From: Gammaproteobacteria bacterium | GTDB lineage: Bacteria > Pseudomonadota > Gammaproteobacteria > Ga0077536 | Direction of reading: 5' to 3' | Assembly: GCA_021773835.1 (NCBI GenBank) | Contig: JAJFJQ010000046.1 | Span: forward strand, 1-64,000 | Length of the DNA stretch: 64,000 nt | In this document: one piece after another, positions 7,569-17,440 of the stretch | How positions within the stretch are numbered: position 1 is the first letter of the stretch | How the letters are laid out: each line of letters opens with the position of its first letter | Notes under the pieces: model-generated | What the model saw: only the letters and a program-made list of their open reading frames with translations | Told to the model about the DNA's origin: nothing | The model's database searches: none | Made by a program: the position numbers and the translations under genes

Positions 7569-10214
7569 CTACCTCAACACGGTCGGGTCTTCAGATTCGT
7601 CATCGTCGTCATCATCCGCTTCCTTCTTATGCAGCGGACTACTCGGCAATACGACCGTGTCGCCGGGCGGCAGATCGCCGGCGTCTTTCGGATCGTCGGG
7701 TACGTGCTCCGGCAGAACGGTCTCATCTTCGTTGGTGATTTCGAACATCGAGGTGCTCATAAAATCATCCAAGCTCACGCCATCGTCCGCCGCGGCCTTA
7801 GGATTAGCCGGTGGAATTGTCTCGGGCGCATCGAATGAATCCGTTTCAATGAATTCATCCAATGTTAGATCGTTCGGGTCGTCCGGCTCGCTAAGATTCG
7901 ATCTCGCCATCGTCTCCATCTCACCGAAATCATCGTCCGCCGCATCCGCTCCAGCGTCGGCGCTACCATCGATAATAGCGGTCGCCTGCTCGAGTTTCTC
8001 ATCCAACGACATCTGGTCGTCGTCGCTGGGCGTCGGATCATCATACAAATCATCATCCGGTGTCGGTCCAACGGTGATGTCTTCGAAGAACGCTGATGCA
8101 TCAGCGTCAAATTCTTCAGCCGTTTGGACAAGTGGCTCATTGAGTATCAGGCTTGAGTGCCCCTCCTCGCCAACCGTATCGAGATTGATTTCAACACCTA
8201 AGTCCTCTTCGTCCTCGTCGGATTCATCTTCGCTGCCGTCTCCTACCGTATCGAGGTTGATTTCAACACCCAAGTCCTCTTCGTCCTCTTTCGGGTGCTC
8301 CGCATCGTCGCCGCCAACGGAATCGAGATTAATTTCAACCCCTAAGTCTTCTTCATCATCGGGCTCAAAGTCCGGCGACACGTCGCTTTCCCCTAATGGC
8401 GCCTCAAATATAGCTGTCGCGTGTTCCTCAAGCGTATCGTCGCCGCTCGATTCGGCGGCAGGATCTTCGGCTGCCGCGGACATTTCCGTTTCACCCGTAA
8501 TATCGAAAACGTCGGCGTCTGCAAAGGCCGCCGAATCCGCGAAGGCGGCCGACGGGCTATCACCGGTTGCCGCAAGATCGGCCGCATCCTGTTCCGATCC
8601 GAATAAATCATCGGCATCGTCCACCGCTGGCGCCGATTCAAAGTCGCCCTTGCCACTTTGCTCGTCAATGCTCGCAGCCAACTCCATCGCCGAGGTTGCC
8701 GCCATGGTTGCGGCGCCGGCTACGATCGTCGCATCGGCCGCATTGGGATCGGCGAATACCGTGTGGGCGCCATCATCCATCTCAGGTTGAGAAAAATCGA
8801 AATCGTATTTGTGGAATCTGATCTTGTCGCCATGCTTGAGTTGTCGCTCGCCGCTGAGACGTTCACCGTTGACGAAGGTGCCGTTAACGCTTCCCTGATC
8901 GACGATCCAAAACGAAAAGTCCTTGTACTTAATTACCGCATGACGCCGCCCGACAGTGCCCTTACTCACAACAAGGTAGTCCAAGTGTTGCGTATCTGTT
9001 CCCGCGACCCGGCCGACCATTAACGGCTTTTCGCCGAGTTGAATCGCCGGGTCATTCGTATAGCCATGCACATCGTTGATAAACGCTTCCGGTATCAAAG
9101 GCGCATCATCGGCCGCCACCGCTGGCGTCGCCGCACGATCTGCGGGCGACGCTTTATTTCTCCGCCGAATGAACCAAACGACGAGTCCGACCAGTATCAA
9201 TAAACCGGCTGCCGCCGCGGCCAAGACGGCAACGCCAATGCGTTCGTCTTCCGCCGTTATCTCGTCTTCGGGGTAGGTTATGACCACACCACCATCATCT
9301 GGTGGGATGACCGTGACCCCAGTTTCAGGGCCAACAAGTTCTAGAACTAACTGGTCCATCGGTATCCCGGTTTGTTCCGAGATCTCCTCCAAGGCCTGAC
9401 GTTCGTCTGGCGATAAACCGGCGAGTAATTCCGCTGGGTCCACCGGCGGCGCCAATGGCTCAGTGGTCACCGTATCGTCCGGTATCGGTGTAATTACGGA
9501 ACCACTTGGCGTTGTTACCGGCGCTGCGATCGGCGTCTCGACAACCGACGTTGGCGGCGCCGGCGCATTTAGAATGCCCAGCACAGTGTCGAAAACGCCT
9601 GAAAGATCTGCCGGCGTCAGGGCGCGAAAATACTCACCATTCGTCTTTTTCGCGAGCGATTGAATGAGGAAAAAATCGGCATGCTCAGTGAAGGCGATCG
9701 CAAATACTTTAATCGCGTTATCGGCGGCATCGACCGCTAGCTCTTCACGCAACCATTTCGTCTTCTCGATATCCGCTTCAGGTTTGCCGGTATCGACAAT
9801 TCCGTCGGTCATAAAAACGATGTAACGCTCGGCACCATCGCGCGCATTCGTTTTCAATTCGTATATCGCCCGCTCTACGGCCGCCGGGCTATCGGTTAGC
9901 TGGCCGCGATAATTAATATTAGTCAGACTCTCGATCAACGCGGCCCGGCCGTCGTCGTCAATCGTCGTTAGTGGGACGGCTTGTTTAACCCCGTGGTCAA
10001 AGATAAGGACGCCTGCGCGCGAATCCGCATCGAGGTTGTTGATGAATGCCTCAACCGCACCGCGAGCAAGGAAGTTCGGATCGTTCTTCTTCATGCTGCC
10101 GGAATTGTCGAGGACGAGCAGCACATCTTTTTCTGTCGCGCTCGCGATCGCGGCCATCAGCATCATCGCGATACCGACAATGGCGCATAGAATGTTCGCC
10201 GACAAATTATTCAT
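7569..10214 (-). CDS. Membrane protein with periplasmic VWA, transmembrane helix, cytoplasmic FHA and acidic repeat tail
   Basis: An 881-residue protein. A signal peptide (1-27) precedes a VWA domain with an intact MIDAS start DNSGS (residues 36-40) and TDG near 136. A Pro/Thr linker, one transmembrane helix (about 335-358) and an RRR stop-transfer lead to an FHA domain (about 395-475) with GRRH and the GSVNGTFVNG motif. The last 400 residues are very acidic and contain three near-identical EEDLGVEINLD(S/T)VG repeats. VWA outside and phosphothreonine-binding FHA inside suggest a sensor that passes ligand state across the inner membrane. The domain set resembles that of the 25425-40543 cluster, but a functional link is inference. 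Confidence 0.85.
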   Translation of the reverse strand: MNNLSANILCAIVGIAMMLMAAIASATEKDVLLVLDNSGSMKKNDPNFLARGAVEAFINNLDADSRAGVLIFDHGVKQAVPLTTIDDDGRAALIESLTNINYRGQLTDSPAAVERAIYELKTNARDGAERYIVFMTDGIVDTGKPEADIEKTKWLREELAVDAADNAIKVFAIAFTEHADFFLIQSLAKKTNGEYFRALTPADLSGVFDTVLGILNAPAPPTSVVETPIAAPVTTPSGSVITPIPDDTVTTEPLAPPVDPAELLAGLSPDERQALEEISEQTGIPMDQLVLELVGPETGVTVIPPDDGGVVITYPEDEITAEDERIGVAVLAAAAAGLLILVGLVVWFIRRRNKASPADRAATPAVAADDAPLIPEAFINDVHGYTNDPAIQLGEKPLMVGRVAGTDTQHLDYLVVSKGTVGRRHAVIKYKDFSFWIVDQGSVNGTFVNGERLSGERQLKHGDKIRFHKYDFDFSQPEMDDGAHTVFADPNAADATIVAGAATMAATSAMELAASIDEQSGKGDFESAPAVDDADDLFGSEQDAADLAATGDSPSAAFADSAAFADADVFDITGETEMSAAAEDPAAESSGDDTLEEHATAIFEAPLGESDVSPDFEPDDEEDLGVEINLDSVGGDDAEHPKEDEEDLGVEINLDTVGDGSEDESDEDEEDLGVEINLDTVGEEGHSSLILNEPLVQTAEEFDADASAFFEDITVGPTPDDDLYDDPTPSDDDQMSLDEKLEQATAIIDGSADAGADAADDDFGEMETMARSNLSEPDDPNDLTLDEFIETDSFDAPETIPPANPKAAADDGVSLDDFMSTSMFEITNEDETVLPEHVPDDPKDAGDLPPGDTVVLPSSPLHKKEADDDDDDESEDPTVLR

Positions 10215-10237
10215 CGCGATTTTTTCTCCAGCGTGTG

Positions 10238-11110
10238 TCAGTCATTGAATATCTCGTCGCCCACGGCGGCGGGCCGGTCAGGATCCGCACACCACTCACT
10301 CCAAGAGCCGCAATACAGGCGCGGCTCGTCCAATCCGGCATGCATCTGCGCGAGGACATTGTGGCAGGCAGACACCCCAGAGCCGCAGTAGTGCACGCTT
10401 TCGTATCCGGGTAGTGTACCTAAACTTCCTTGGAATGCCTGTTTCAACTCGGCCGGGGCACGGAAAAATCCGTCGCCGTCTAGGTTGTCCCGGAAGAAAT
10501 GATTCTTCGCTCCCGGGATATGTCCGGCACGCGGGTCCAATGGTTCGACCTCGCCACGGTAGCGTTTCGGGTCGCGCGCATCGATGAGTTGCTCAGGTCG
10601 ACTGATTTGGTCGATCGTCACGAGATATGGCGATCGCGGGGATCCGCTAAATTCGGTGCGCGCTAGCGTGTTCTCACCCACCTCGCTCGCTGCTCCAGAT
10701 GCTTGCCAAGCACCCCAACCGCCGTCTAATAGCGCGGTCCCGTCATGACCCAAATAACGCAGCATCCACCATGCCCGCGCCGCGATCATGCCACCCGTAT
10801 CGTCATAGACCACCACCTGCTGTGTCGCCGAGATACCCAGGCGGGAAAAGGTTTCGCACATTGCCTCAAGTGATGGTAGCGGGTGACGACCGCGGTCAGA
10901 ATCGACCGGGCCACTCAAATCCTCGGCAAGGTCGGCGTAAACCGCCCCTGGAATGTGTCCCAATCGGTAGGCATTACGTCCCGCGGATGGCGCACCAAGA
11001 TCGTAGCGGCAATCGATGACCCGCACCGCGTCAGCGTCAATCAGTCGGCGAAGCTCAACGACGGCGATCAAGGTTGAGTGCATAGCGGCGCCACCATGTT
11101 TGTTTATCAT
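10238..11110 (-). CDS. sseA: Thiosulfate/3-mercaptopyruvate sulfurtransferase, two rhodanese domains
   Basis: A 290-residue tandem rhodanese. The N-terminal domain is structural (VIDCRYDLGAPSAGRNAY, GHIPGA). The C-terminal domain carries the catalytic loop CGSGVSA with Cys242, close to the mercaptopyruvate-type CGSGVTA. It moves a sulfane sulfur through a cysteine persulfide. I chose the ATG at 11110 because AGGG lies 6 bases upstream; an internal ATG at 11083 is also possible. Confidence 0.88.
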   Translation of the reverse strand: MINKHGGAAMHSTLIAVVELRRLIDADAVRVIDCRYDLGAPSAGRNAYRLGHIPGAVYADLAEDLSGPVDSDRGRHPLPSLEAMCETFSRLGISATQQVVVYDDTGGMIAARAWWMLRYLGHDGTALLDGGWGAWQASGAASEVGENTLARTEFSGSPRSPYLVTIDQISRPEQLIDARDPKRYRGEVEPLDPRAGHIPGAKNHFFRDNLDGDGFFRAPAELKQAFQGSLGTLPGYESVHYCGSGVSACHNVLAQMHAGLDEPRLYCGSWSEWCADPDRPAAVGDEIFND

Positions 11111-11185
11111 ATTCTACCCTATCAATATCGGCCCGGCTGTAGCACTGTCTGGGTGATAGACAATGCAATATAGACTCACTTTGTT

Positions 11186-12298
11186 ATGCCGGTGTGCGCA
11201 AAAAAATACCCGTTAACTCGATACCGCAAGAGCTGCTTACTCGCGGTATTCGTTTTCGCATCAGCCCTAAGCGGCTGCTCGACGCTCGGCTACTATCGAC
11301 AAGCGATTAGCGGGCACCTGGAGGTTATGCAGCGACGCGTTCCTGTCGATGATCTGATTGCCGCGTCCGATACGCCTGTAGCGCTCAAACGGAAGCTCAA
11401 ACTTGTCGTCGCAGCGCGACGATTCGCAACACGAGAATTGAAACTTCCAGACAATGACAGCTACCTAAGCTACGCAGACCTCAAACGACCTTACGTGGTG
11501 TGGAACGTATTCGCCGCGCCCGAGCTTTCGATCGAACCGGTTTCGTCGTGTTTTCTCTTCGTCGGATGCTTAAGCTACCGCGGATTTTTCGACGAGGACC
11601 AGGCGCGCGGCTTCGCCACATCCTTAGCGGCACAGGGGAACGATATTTTCGTCGGTGGGGTCGCTGCCTACTCGACGCTCGGTTGGTTCGACGATCCAGT
11701 CTTAAATACGATGTTGGTATGGGACGATGTACGCATCGTTGAGGTCATCTTTCACGAACTCGCGCATCAATTGCTTTATGCCGACGGCGATACGGTATTC
11801 AACGAGAGTTTTGCCAGCGCGGTGGCGGAGATCGGTATCGAACGCTGGCTTGCCGCAAACGACCAGCTCGACACGGGACAACGCCAAGACACCGAGCGAC
11901 AACAACAATTCTACGAACTCCTCCTCGAGTATCGAGAAAAACTAGGAGCGCTTTATGCCGGGGTGGAGGACGATGACAGCAAACGCGCGCAGAAAAAGCA
12001 GATATTCAACGAACTAGCGGCTGCCTATCTCGTGCTTAAACAGCGCTGGGGCGGGTACGACGGCTATGATGATTGGATGGCGGAAGATATGAATAACGCC
12101 AAGTTGACCTCAATCGCGACTTACCACAATTACGTTCAGCCCATCAGGTCTATACTTGAAAGTGTGGATAACGATTTGAGCCGATTTTACGCGGCGATGA
12201 TGGTTCTTGAATCATGGTCGAACGAGCAGCGCGAGCGCTGTCTCGATCCGTCAAATGATGAAATTCGGTGTCTGGACGAAATAATTGATGCGGACTAG
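11186..12298 (+). CDS. Putative zinc aminopeptidase lipoprotein (Aminopep family)
   Basis: A 370-residue protein with a lipobox LSGC (Cys31) after a hydrophobic signal, so probably anchored to the outer membrane. It contains the gluzincin signature HELAH at 189-193, followed by FNESFASAVAE as the third-ligand helix. This matches the family annotated as predicted aminopeptidase (PF10023). Substrate unknown. Its stop overlaps the start of the downstream yqgE-like gene. Confidence 0.8.
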   Translation: MPVCAKKYPLTRYRKSCLLAVFVFASALSGCSTLGYYRQAISGHLEVMQRRVPVDDLIAASDTPVALKRKLKLVVAARRFATRELKLPDNDSYLSYADLKRPYVVWNVFAAPELSIEPVSSCFLFVGCLSYRGFFDEDQARGFATSLAAQGNDIFVGGVAAYSTLGWFDDPVLNTMLVWDDVRIVEVIFHELAHQLLYADGDTVFNESFASAVAEIGIERWLAANDQLDTGQRQDTERQQQFYELLLEYREKLGALYAGVEDDDSKRAQKKQIFNELAAAYLVLKQRWGGYDGYDDWMAEDMNNAKLTSIATYHNYVQPIRSILESVDNDLSRFYAAMMVLESWSNEQRERCLDPSNDEIRCLDEIIDAD

Positions 12299-12980
12299 AC
12301 CGCAATTGCATTCACGTGGATCCGCTGCGGCGTTATTTTTCTGTTGTGCTGTAGCCGTTTGGCTTTCGTTATCTGCAACCGCGCTCGCCGGTAACCCGGA
12401 CACCCTGCCGAAAATCGTGCGCGAGCCGGCTCGGGGTATTTTCCTGGTTGCCGCAAAATCGCTCGCGGATCCAAACTTCTCCCGCTCGGTCGTGTTACTC
12501 ACCGAACACGGGCTCCAAGGTAGCGTCGGTCTCATCATTAATAAGGCAACCACCGTGTCCGTGGTCAGCATGCTTCCAGAGCTCGTGGGCCTTGAGGATG
12601 CGGACACCAAACTTCGCTTCGGCGGTCCGGTCCAAATCCGATCCGTGCGCTTGCTGGTTAACGCCACCGAAGACATTCCGTCGGCCCAACGGTTATTACC
12701 CGGGGTCTATTTCGTGAATAGCACCATAACCCTGCATTCGCTGCTGGCGGATAAAGTTGCGGCTGCCGCGCGTCCGATAAATTACTATGCGGGCTTCGCT
12801 GGGTGGTCCCCAGGGCAATTGCACGCCGAAATTGCACGCGGGGATTGGCATTTGATCGAGGCCGACGAGGCGACAATCTTTGCCGATGAGGGTGCCAGCC
12901 TATGGCTCGATTTGATGAAAACACTAGAGGGTAGGTGGGTTCTTATGGAAAATAGCGCGCCTGCCGATACCCCTTTATAG
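12288..12980 (+). CDS. yqgE: YqgE/AlgH family protein with an N-terminal signal peptide
   Basis: A 230-residue member of the UPF0301/DUF179 family: GIFLVAAKSLADPNFSRSVV, a GSVGLIINK loop, a GGPV strand and NYYAGFAGWSPGQLHAEI are all family hallmarks. Unusually, about 40 residues precede the domain and include a hydrophobic core (AALFFCCAVAVWLSLSAT) ending ALAG, a credible signal peptide. Ordinary YqgE starts almost directly at the domain and is cytoplasmic. The ATG at 12288 overlaps the upstream stop; a TTG at 12285 is in frame. Role in the family unclear. Confidence 0.85.
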   Translation: MRTRPQLHSRGSAAALFFCCAVAVWLSLSATALAGNPDTLPKIVREPARGIFLVAAKSLADPNFSRSVVLLTEHGLQGSVGLIINKATTVSVVSMLPELVGLEDADTKLRFGGPVQIRSVRLLVNATEDIPSAQRLLPGVYFVNSTITLHSLLADKVAAAARPINYYAGFAGWSPGQLHAEIARGDWHLIEADEATIFADEGASLWLDLMKTLEGRWVLMENSAPADTPL

Positions 12981-13070
12981 ACAACGGTTTGTGAATACAG
13001 TCACGAATCGACCTAATGACCGTAGGCGGTTACAAGCCGATGTCTATAATGGCCAAGTTAGGGGGCAAGG

Positions 13071-13145
13071 ATGTCTAGAGATCTATCCGGAACTAGTTTG
13101 GACCGGCGTCTGTCATCGTTGAATCGGGGTCGAAAGCTACATTGA
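13071..13145 (+). CDS. Possible 24-residue leader peptide of the FHA gene
   Basis: An ATG at 13071 with a G-rich Shine-Dalgarno (GGGGG, about 5 bases upstream) opens a 24-codon frame (MSRDLSGTSLDRRLSSLN, ending LH). Its stop overlaps the TTG start of the next gene as TTGA. The overlap suggests translational coupling that could license the weak TTG start. This may also be chance. Confidence 0.3.
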   Translation: MSRDLSGTSLDRRLSSLNRGRKLH

Positions 13146-14071
13146 ACGTGTTAAATAAACTATTTACGAAGGCCTTGTCGCTCGAGGTCGGCGGTCAAAC
13201 GATATCGTTCAGCACGCTAGCCGAAGTCGAATTCGCGCTCTCGGGCCGGACCGACGTGCCGGCAAAAAAAATCGCAGAAATGGTTGGCCTATCCCTGCAA
13301 GAACTACGCACCGAAGCCAAGGCGATCAAAAACGTCGAACAACAATTCGTCGAAGTCCTTTCAAAGTCGATCGAAGAACCCGGTAGCATCACCAAATACC
13401 TGGAAAAACTGGACACCCACGTCTTTTCTCAGGACCACAACTGGCGAGACATCATGCGTTCGCTCAGTGACAAAGACAAAAGCTACGACGAACTACGTCG
13501 GGTCGCGCTCGTAAAATACATGCAGTATCTACGCTCCCGTCAGGACGTGATTAAGCAGACCTATAAGGTCAAGAAGCGAGAACGCCAGCTGGTAGAAAAC
13601 CAAGGCGTGGAGAGCAACACTGGCGAGGGCAGCGTAGCCGATAGCGAACGCGAAGATTCACCCAATCCGAGTCTTAAAGAAACGATAATCTTCGACTCTG
13701 TGATCATCGAGCAGCAGGCCGACAAAACCAGCGAGTTCAGCCGCCTCCCGAAAGGCGAGTTGGTCAACGTCAGTCTCGGTGCCGGTCAACGGGTCAGCCT
13801 GCGATTCTCCAAGCACGACTTCCAGCTTGCCAACGACAGCGGTAATTTTCGAATAATCGACGACCAATCGCGCGATTATCCGCTGCAGGATGGCAAAAAT
13901 ATTATTGGCCGCGACAGCGTGTGTAATGTTGTCATCGATAACGTCTATCGCGATGTATCGCGTATCCATCTGATCATCGAACCATTAGACGAACAAAAAG
14001 TAAGGTTCACTGATCTGTCCTCACACGGCACCTTCCTACCACACCGATTCCTGGGCGCAACCGTAGCCTAA
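13142..14071 (+). CDS. Cytoplasmic FHA-domain protein
   Basis: A 309-residue protein without signal or membrane helix. Residues 1-150 are helical and unfamiliar, including a lysine/arginine-rich stretch (YKVKKRERQ). The C-terminus is a short FHA domain (about 225-305): NIIGRDSVCNVVID, VSRIHLII and FTDLSSHGTFL fit the GR, SRxH and SHGT signatures for phosphothreonine binding. Its frame has no ATG near the start; TTG at 13142 or GTG at 13148 must be used. A second FHA protein lies at 7569-10214. Confidence 0.75.
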   Translation: MNVLNKLFTKALSLEVGGQTISFSTLAEVEFALSGRTDVPAKKIAEMVGLSLQELRTEAKAIKNVEQQFVEVLSKSIEEPGSITKYLEKLDTHVFSQDHNWRDIMRSLSDKDKSYDELRRVALVKYMQYLRSRQDVIKQTYKVKKRERQLVENQGVESNTGEGSVADSEREDSPNPSLKETIIFDSVIIEQQADKTSEFSRLPKGELVNVSLGAGQRVSLRFSKHDFQLANDSGNFRIIDDQSRDYPLQDGKNIIGRDSVCNVVIDNVYRDVSRIHLIIEPLDEQKVRFTDLSSHGTFLPHRFLGATVA

Positions 14072-14246
14072 GCGAGCAGCCGCAACATTCGCCGGTTCGT
14101 TCACCGCCGATCCATCGGTGCGGGTCGTCGAGGCAATTACAATTATTCGTTTTTCTTATAAAAATAGATAAATATATTCTTTTTCCTAATATACTAAGAT
14201 TGCTAGCATCCGCTTCCCGTATCGTTAATTACTCAGGGTGGCGACT

Positions 14247-14558
14247 ATGCACATCACGTTTGTTAAGAAACTAACCGAGTCCGGCGACGCTTGTGCAAAA
14301 TGCGGGCAGGTCGAACAACATCTACGTGAAAACGGCTATTGGCATTTCATCGATAGCGTGTTGGTTGCCGATGAACCTATCGGCAGCAACGCCGGCACCC
14401 GATTGGCCACGCGGTATGGTATCGATACAGCGCCATTTTTCGTCGTCACCGACGAACACGCACAAACCCGGGTCTACACGATCTATTTGAAATTTGTCGA
14501 GGAAATCCTCGAGCCGTTGGAGCATGAGCAACCGGCCGATGAGCTGGCCTGCGCTTAA
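14247..14558 (+). CDS. Small thioredoxin/glutaredoxin-fold protein with CAKC motif
   Basis: A 103-residue protein: MHITFVKKL as strand 1, then ACAKCGQVEQHL with a CxxC redox pair at the start of a helix, and YGIDTAPFFVV with a cis-proline-like TAP. This is the pattern of a thioredoxin-like fold. I chose the ATG at 14247, with AGGG 8 bases upstream; a GTG at 14238 is in frame. It is convergent with cysB, 4 bases away, and preceded by an AT-rich stretch (14137-14205) that probably holds the promoter. Partner unknown. Confidence 0.65.
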   Translation: MHITFVKKLTESGDACAKCGQVEQHLRENGYWHFIDSVLVADEPIGSNAGTRLATRYGIDTAPFFVVTDEHAQTRVYTIYLKFVEEILEPLEHEQPADELACA

Positions 14559-14562
14559 GGCC

Positions 14563-15663
<1,101 letters not shown>

Positions 15664-15745
15664 CTAGAATGTCCGTCCAACATACAATATGGTTGCGCAT
15701 CCACCGGACCATCCGGCACCCAAAGAATCATCACGGAGATCGAAA

Positions 15746-16912
15746 ATGCTCAACGCCACGGCTAATAAACCGCTGACTACTGCGATGGTTGGCTCATTTC
15801 CAAAGCCATCATGGTTTACGGAAAATCTCCATGGGCGACCGTTCACCGTCGCCATGGGCGATTCGCAATATCGCGAACAATATCTCGACTCAGTGGCCTG
15901 CTATATCAGTGAACAAGAGCGTGCGGGGCTCGACGTCATTGTTGATGGCGATACACGCTTCGATCTCGAAGTCGGCGGCCGCTCATGGTTTTTCTACACG
16001 ATCGAGCGCCTCAACGGTATCACCGGATTTCGCGATTCGTCTCATTTCCTCGATTACGGCGGCATGAAGCCGGGACACATTTTGTACGAGGTACAAGAAT
16101 CTTGGACCCCGCCGATGGTGACCGACAAAATCACCCGTGGTTCGCTAGATTTTGTTGAGGTCTGGAAGACCGCACAGAAAATGACCGACCGGCCGGTGAA
16201 GTTCGGATCTATTTGCGCAACCTGTATTCCGATGATGTTGTGGAACGAACACTACGCCAACGACCACGCTATGATCATGGACATTGCCACGGCCCTGAAT
16301 GAGGAATACCGCGAACTGTCGGACGCCGGCTGCCCTATCATTCAAATCGAAGAACCGGTGCATCACTTTAACTGCAATACCGAGCCGCCGTGTTCCGACA
16401 AGGACCTCCAGTTCTACACGGAGGCCTTCAATCGCCAGGTAGAGGGTGTAGAAAGTGAGGTGTGGGCGCATACCTGTTGGGGCAATCCAAATCAACAAAG
16501 TTTCTACTGGGAGCGCCCGAGCTATGAACGGCCGCTTGAGCACTTTCTAGAAATGAATTGCGACGTCCTAATGTTGGAGTGCGGTAGCAATCAAGCACGC
16601 GATATTAAACTGCTCGAGAAATATAAAACGGACAAGAAGATCGGGATCGGTGTGGTCGACCACACGCGTACTACCGTTGAAACCCCAGAGATGGTAGCCG
16701 ACACGATCCGGCATGCACTGGAATACGTGCCAGCCGAGCGTTTAATCATCACGGCAGACTGTGGTTTTGGACGCGAGGGTTTGTCGCGTCGTATCGCGCA
16801 TTTTAAATGCGTGTCGCTAGTACTCGGTACGAATATCGTGCGGCGTGAATTAGGTCTTGAAGAAGCGCGTTGCCGTGTTGCCGATCCGACCTACGCTTTT
16901 CATAAAGCCTAG
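15746..16912 (+). CDS. MetE C-terminal-like (cobalamin-independent methionine synthase fold) methyltransferase
   Basis: A 388-residue TIM-barrel protein of the UROD/MetE superfamily without the N-terminal MetE half. Likely zinc ligands are His242 and Cys244 (WAHTCWGN), Glu278 (MLECGS) and Cys339 (TADCGFG), matching the MetE pattern. It opens with TTAMVGSFPKP, typical of stand-alone MetE-like proteins that use small methyl donors. Start chosen at 15746 with CGGAG 7 bases upstream. The divergent cysB suggests control by sulfur status; the donor is unknown. Confidence 0.8.
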   Translation: MLNATANKPLTTAMVGSFPKPSWFTENLHGRPFTVAMGDSQYREQYLDSVACYISEQERAGLDVIVDGDTRFDLEVGGRSWFFYTIERLNGITGFRDSSHFLDYGGMKPGHILYEVQESWTPPMVTDKITRGSLDFVEVWKTAQKMTDRPVKFGSICATCIPMMLWNEHYANDHAMIMDIATALNEEYRELSDAGCPIIQIEEPVHHFNCNTEPPCSDKDLQFYTEAFNRQVEGVESEVWAHTCWGNPNQQSFYWERPSYERPLEHFLEMNCDVLMLECGSNQARDIKLLEKYKTDKKIGIGVVDHTRTTVETPEMVADTIRHALEYVPAERLIITADCGFGREGLSRRIAHFKCVSLVLGTNIVRRELGLEEARCRVADPTYAFHKA

Positions 16913-16922
16913 GCGTTAGCAC

Positions 16923-16961
16923 AAAAAAAAGGCCGGGCCCGTTAGGGGGACGGGACCGGCC
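16923..16961 (-). terminator. Strong rho-independent terminator after the DUF465 gene
   Basis: On the minus strand a 12-bp stem with one mismatch (GGCCGGTCCCGT/ACGGGCCCGGCC) is followed by eight T's, 39 bases past the stop at 17000. Its position between convergent genes suggests it may also slow readthrough from the MetE-like gene. Confidence 0.75.
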
Positions 16962-16999
16962 TGTGGTGTTGCATTACTTCTTATGGTTGCGTTGAATCG

Positions 17000-17224
17000 T
17001 TAGGCGTGAGCCGAATGGTAATTTTTAATCATTTCGGCCATTTGGTCTTTCAACGAAAGTTTTTCTTTTTTCAGTTCCTCGAGGGCTAGTTGCTCCATGC
17101 TTATTGCCCCGCCATTTGCATCCTGCACTTGGGACTTTAAAGCGATGTGTTTATCGTATAAACGACGAAAGGTGTCGCTTTCTGACAGAAGCACATCGAC
17201 GGTATCCTGGTCTTGTTCGAACAT
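17000..17224 (-). CDS. DUF465 (YdcH-type) small coiled-coil protein
   Basis: A 74-residue helical protein. FRRLYDKHIALKSQVQDAN and LEELKKEKLSLKDQMAEMI match the short DUF465 family. Cytoplasmic and of unknown function. A GGGG-rich ribosome site lies directly upstream of the ATG at 17224, and a strong terminator follows. Confidence 0.8.
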   Translation of the reverse strand: MFEQDQDTVDVLLSESDTFRRLYDKHIALKSQVQDANGGAISMEQLALEELKKEKLSLKDQMAEMIKNYHSAHA

Positions 17225-17440
17225 AGGATCCCCCTTTCAGATTGACCAACATTCTATCGCTTCACACCTAAACCCTAGGATACTGACGGTCGCTCGGCAA
17301 GTGTTCCCGGAAACTTTTTGACCGGCTGTTCGATAACTGCCTGAAAACTCGACGGATTGTTTTAAATACCTTGGCTATATCGACAATTACATCATAACCA
17401 TTTGATATGTTTGACAATTTACCTCTGGGGCTGCCCTAGC

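Noticed and set aside
7531-8790. Long plus-strand serine-rich frame of 419 codons
   Set aside because: It is the antisense of the acidic Asp/Glu-rich repeat tail of the VWA-FHA protein (GAT/GAC read as ATC/GTC, GAA as TTC and so on); no ribosome site and no family.
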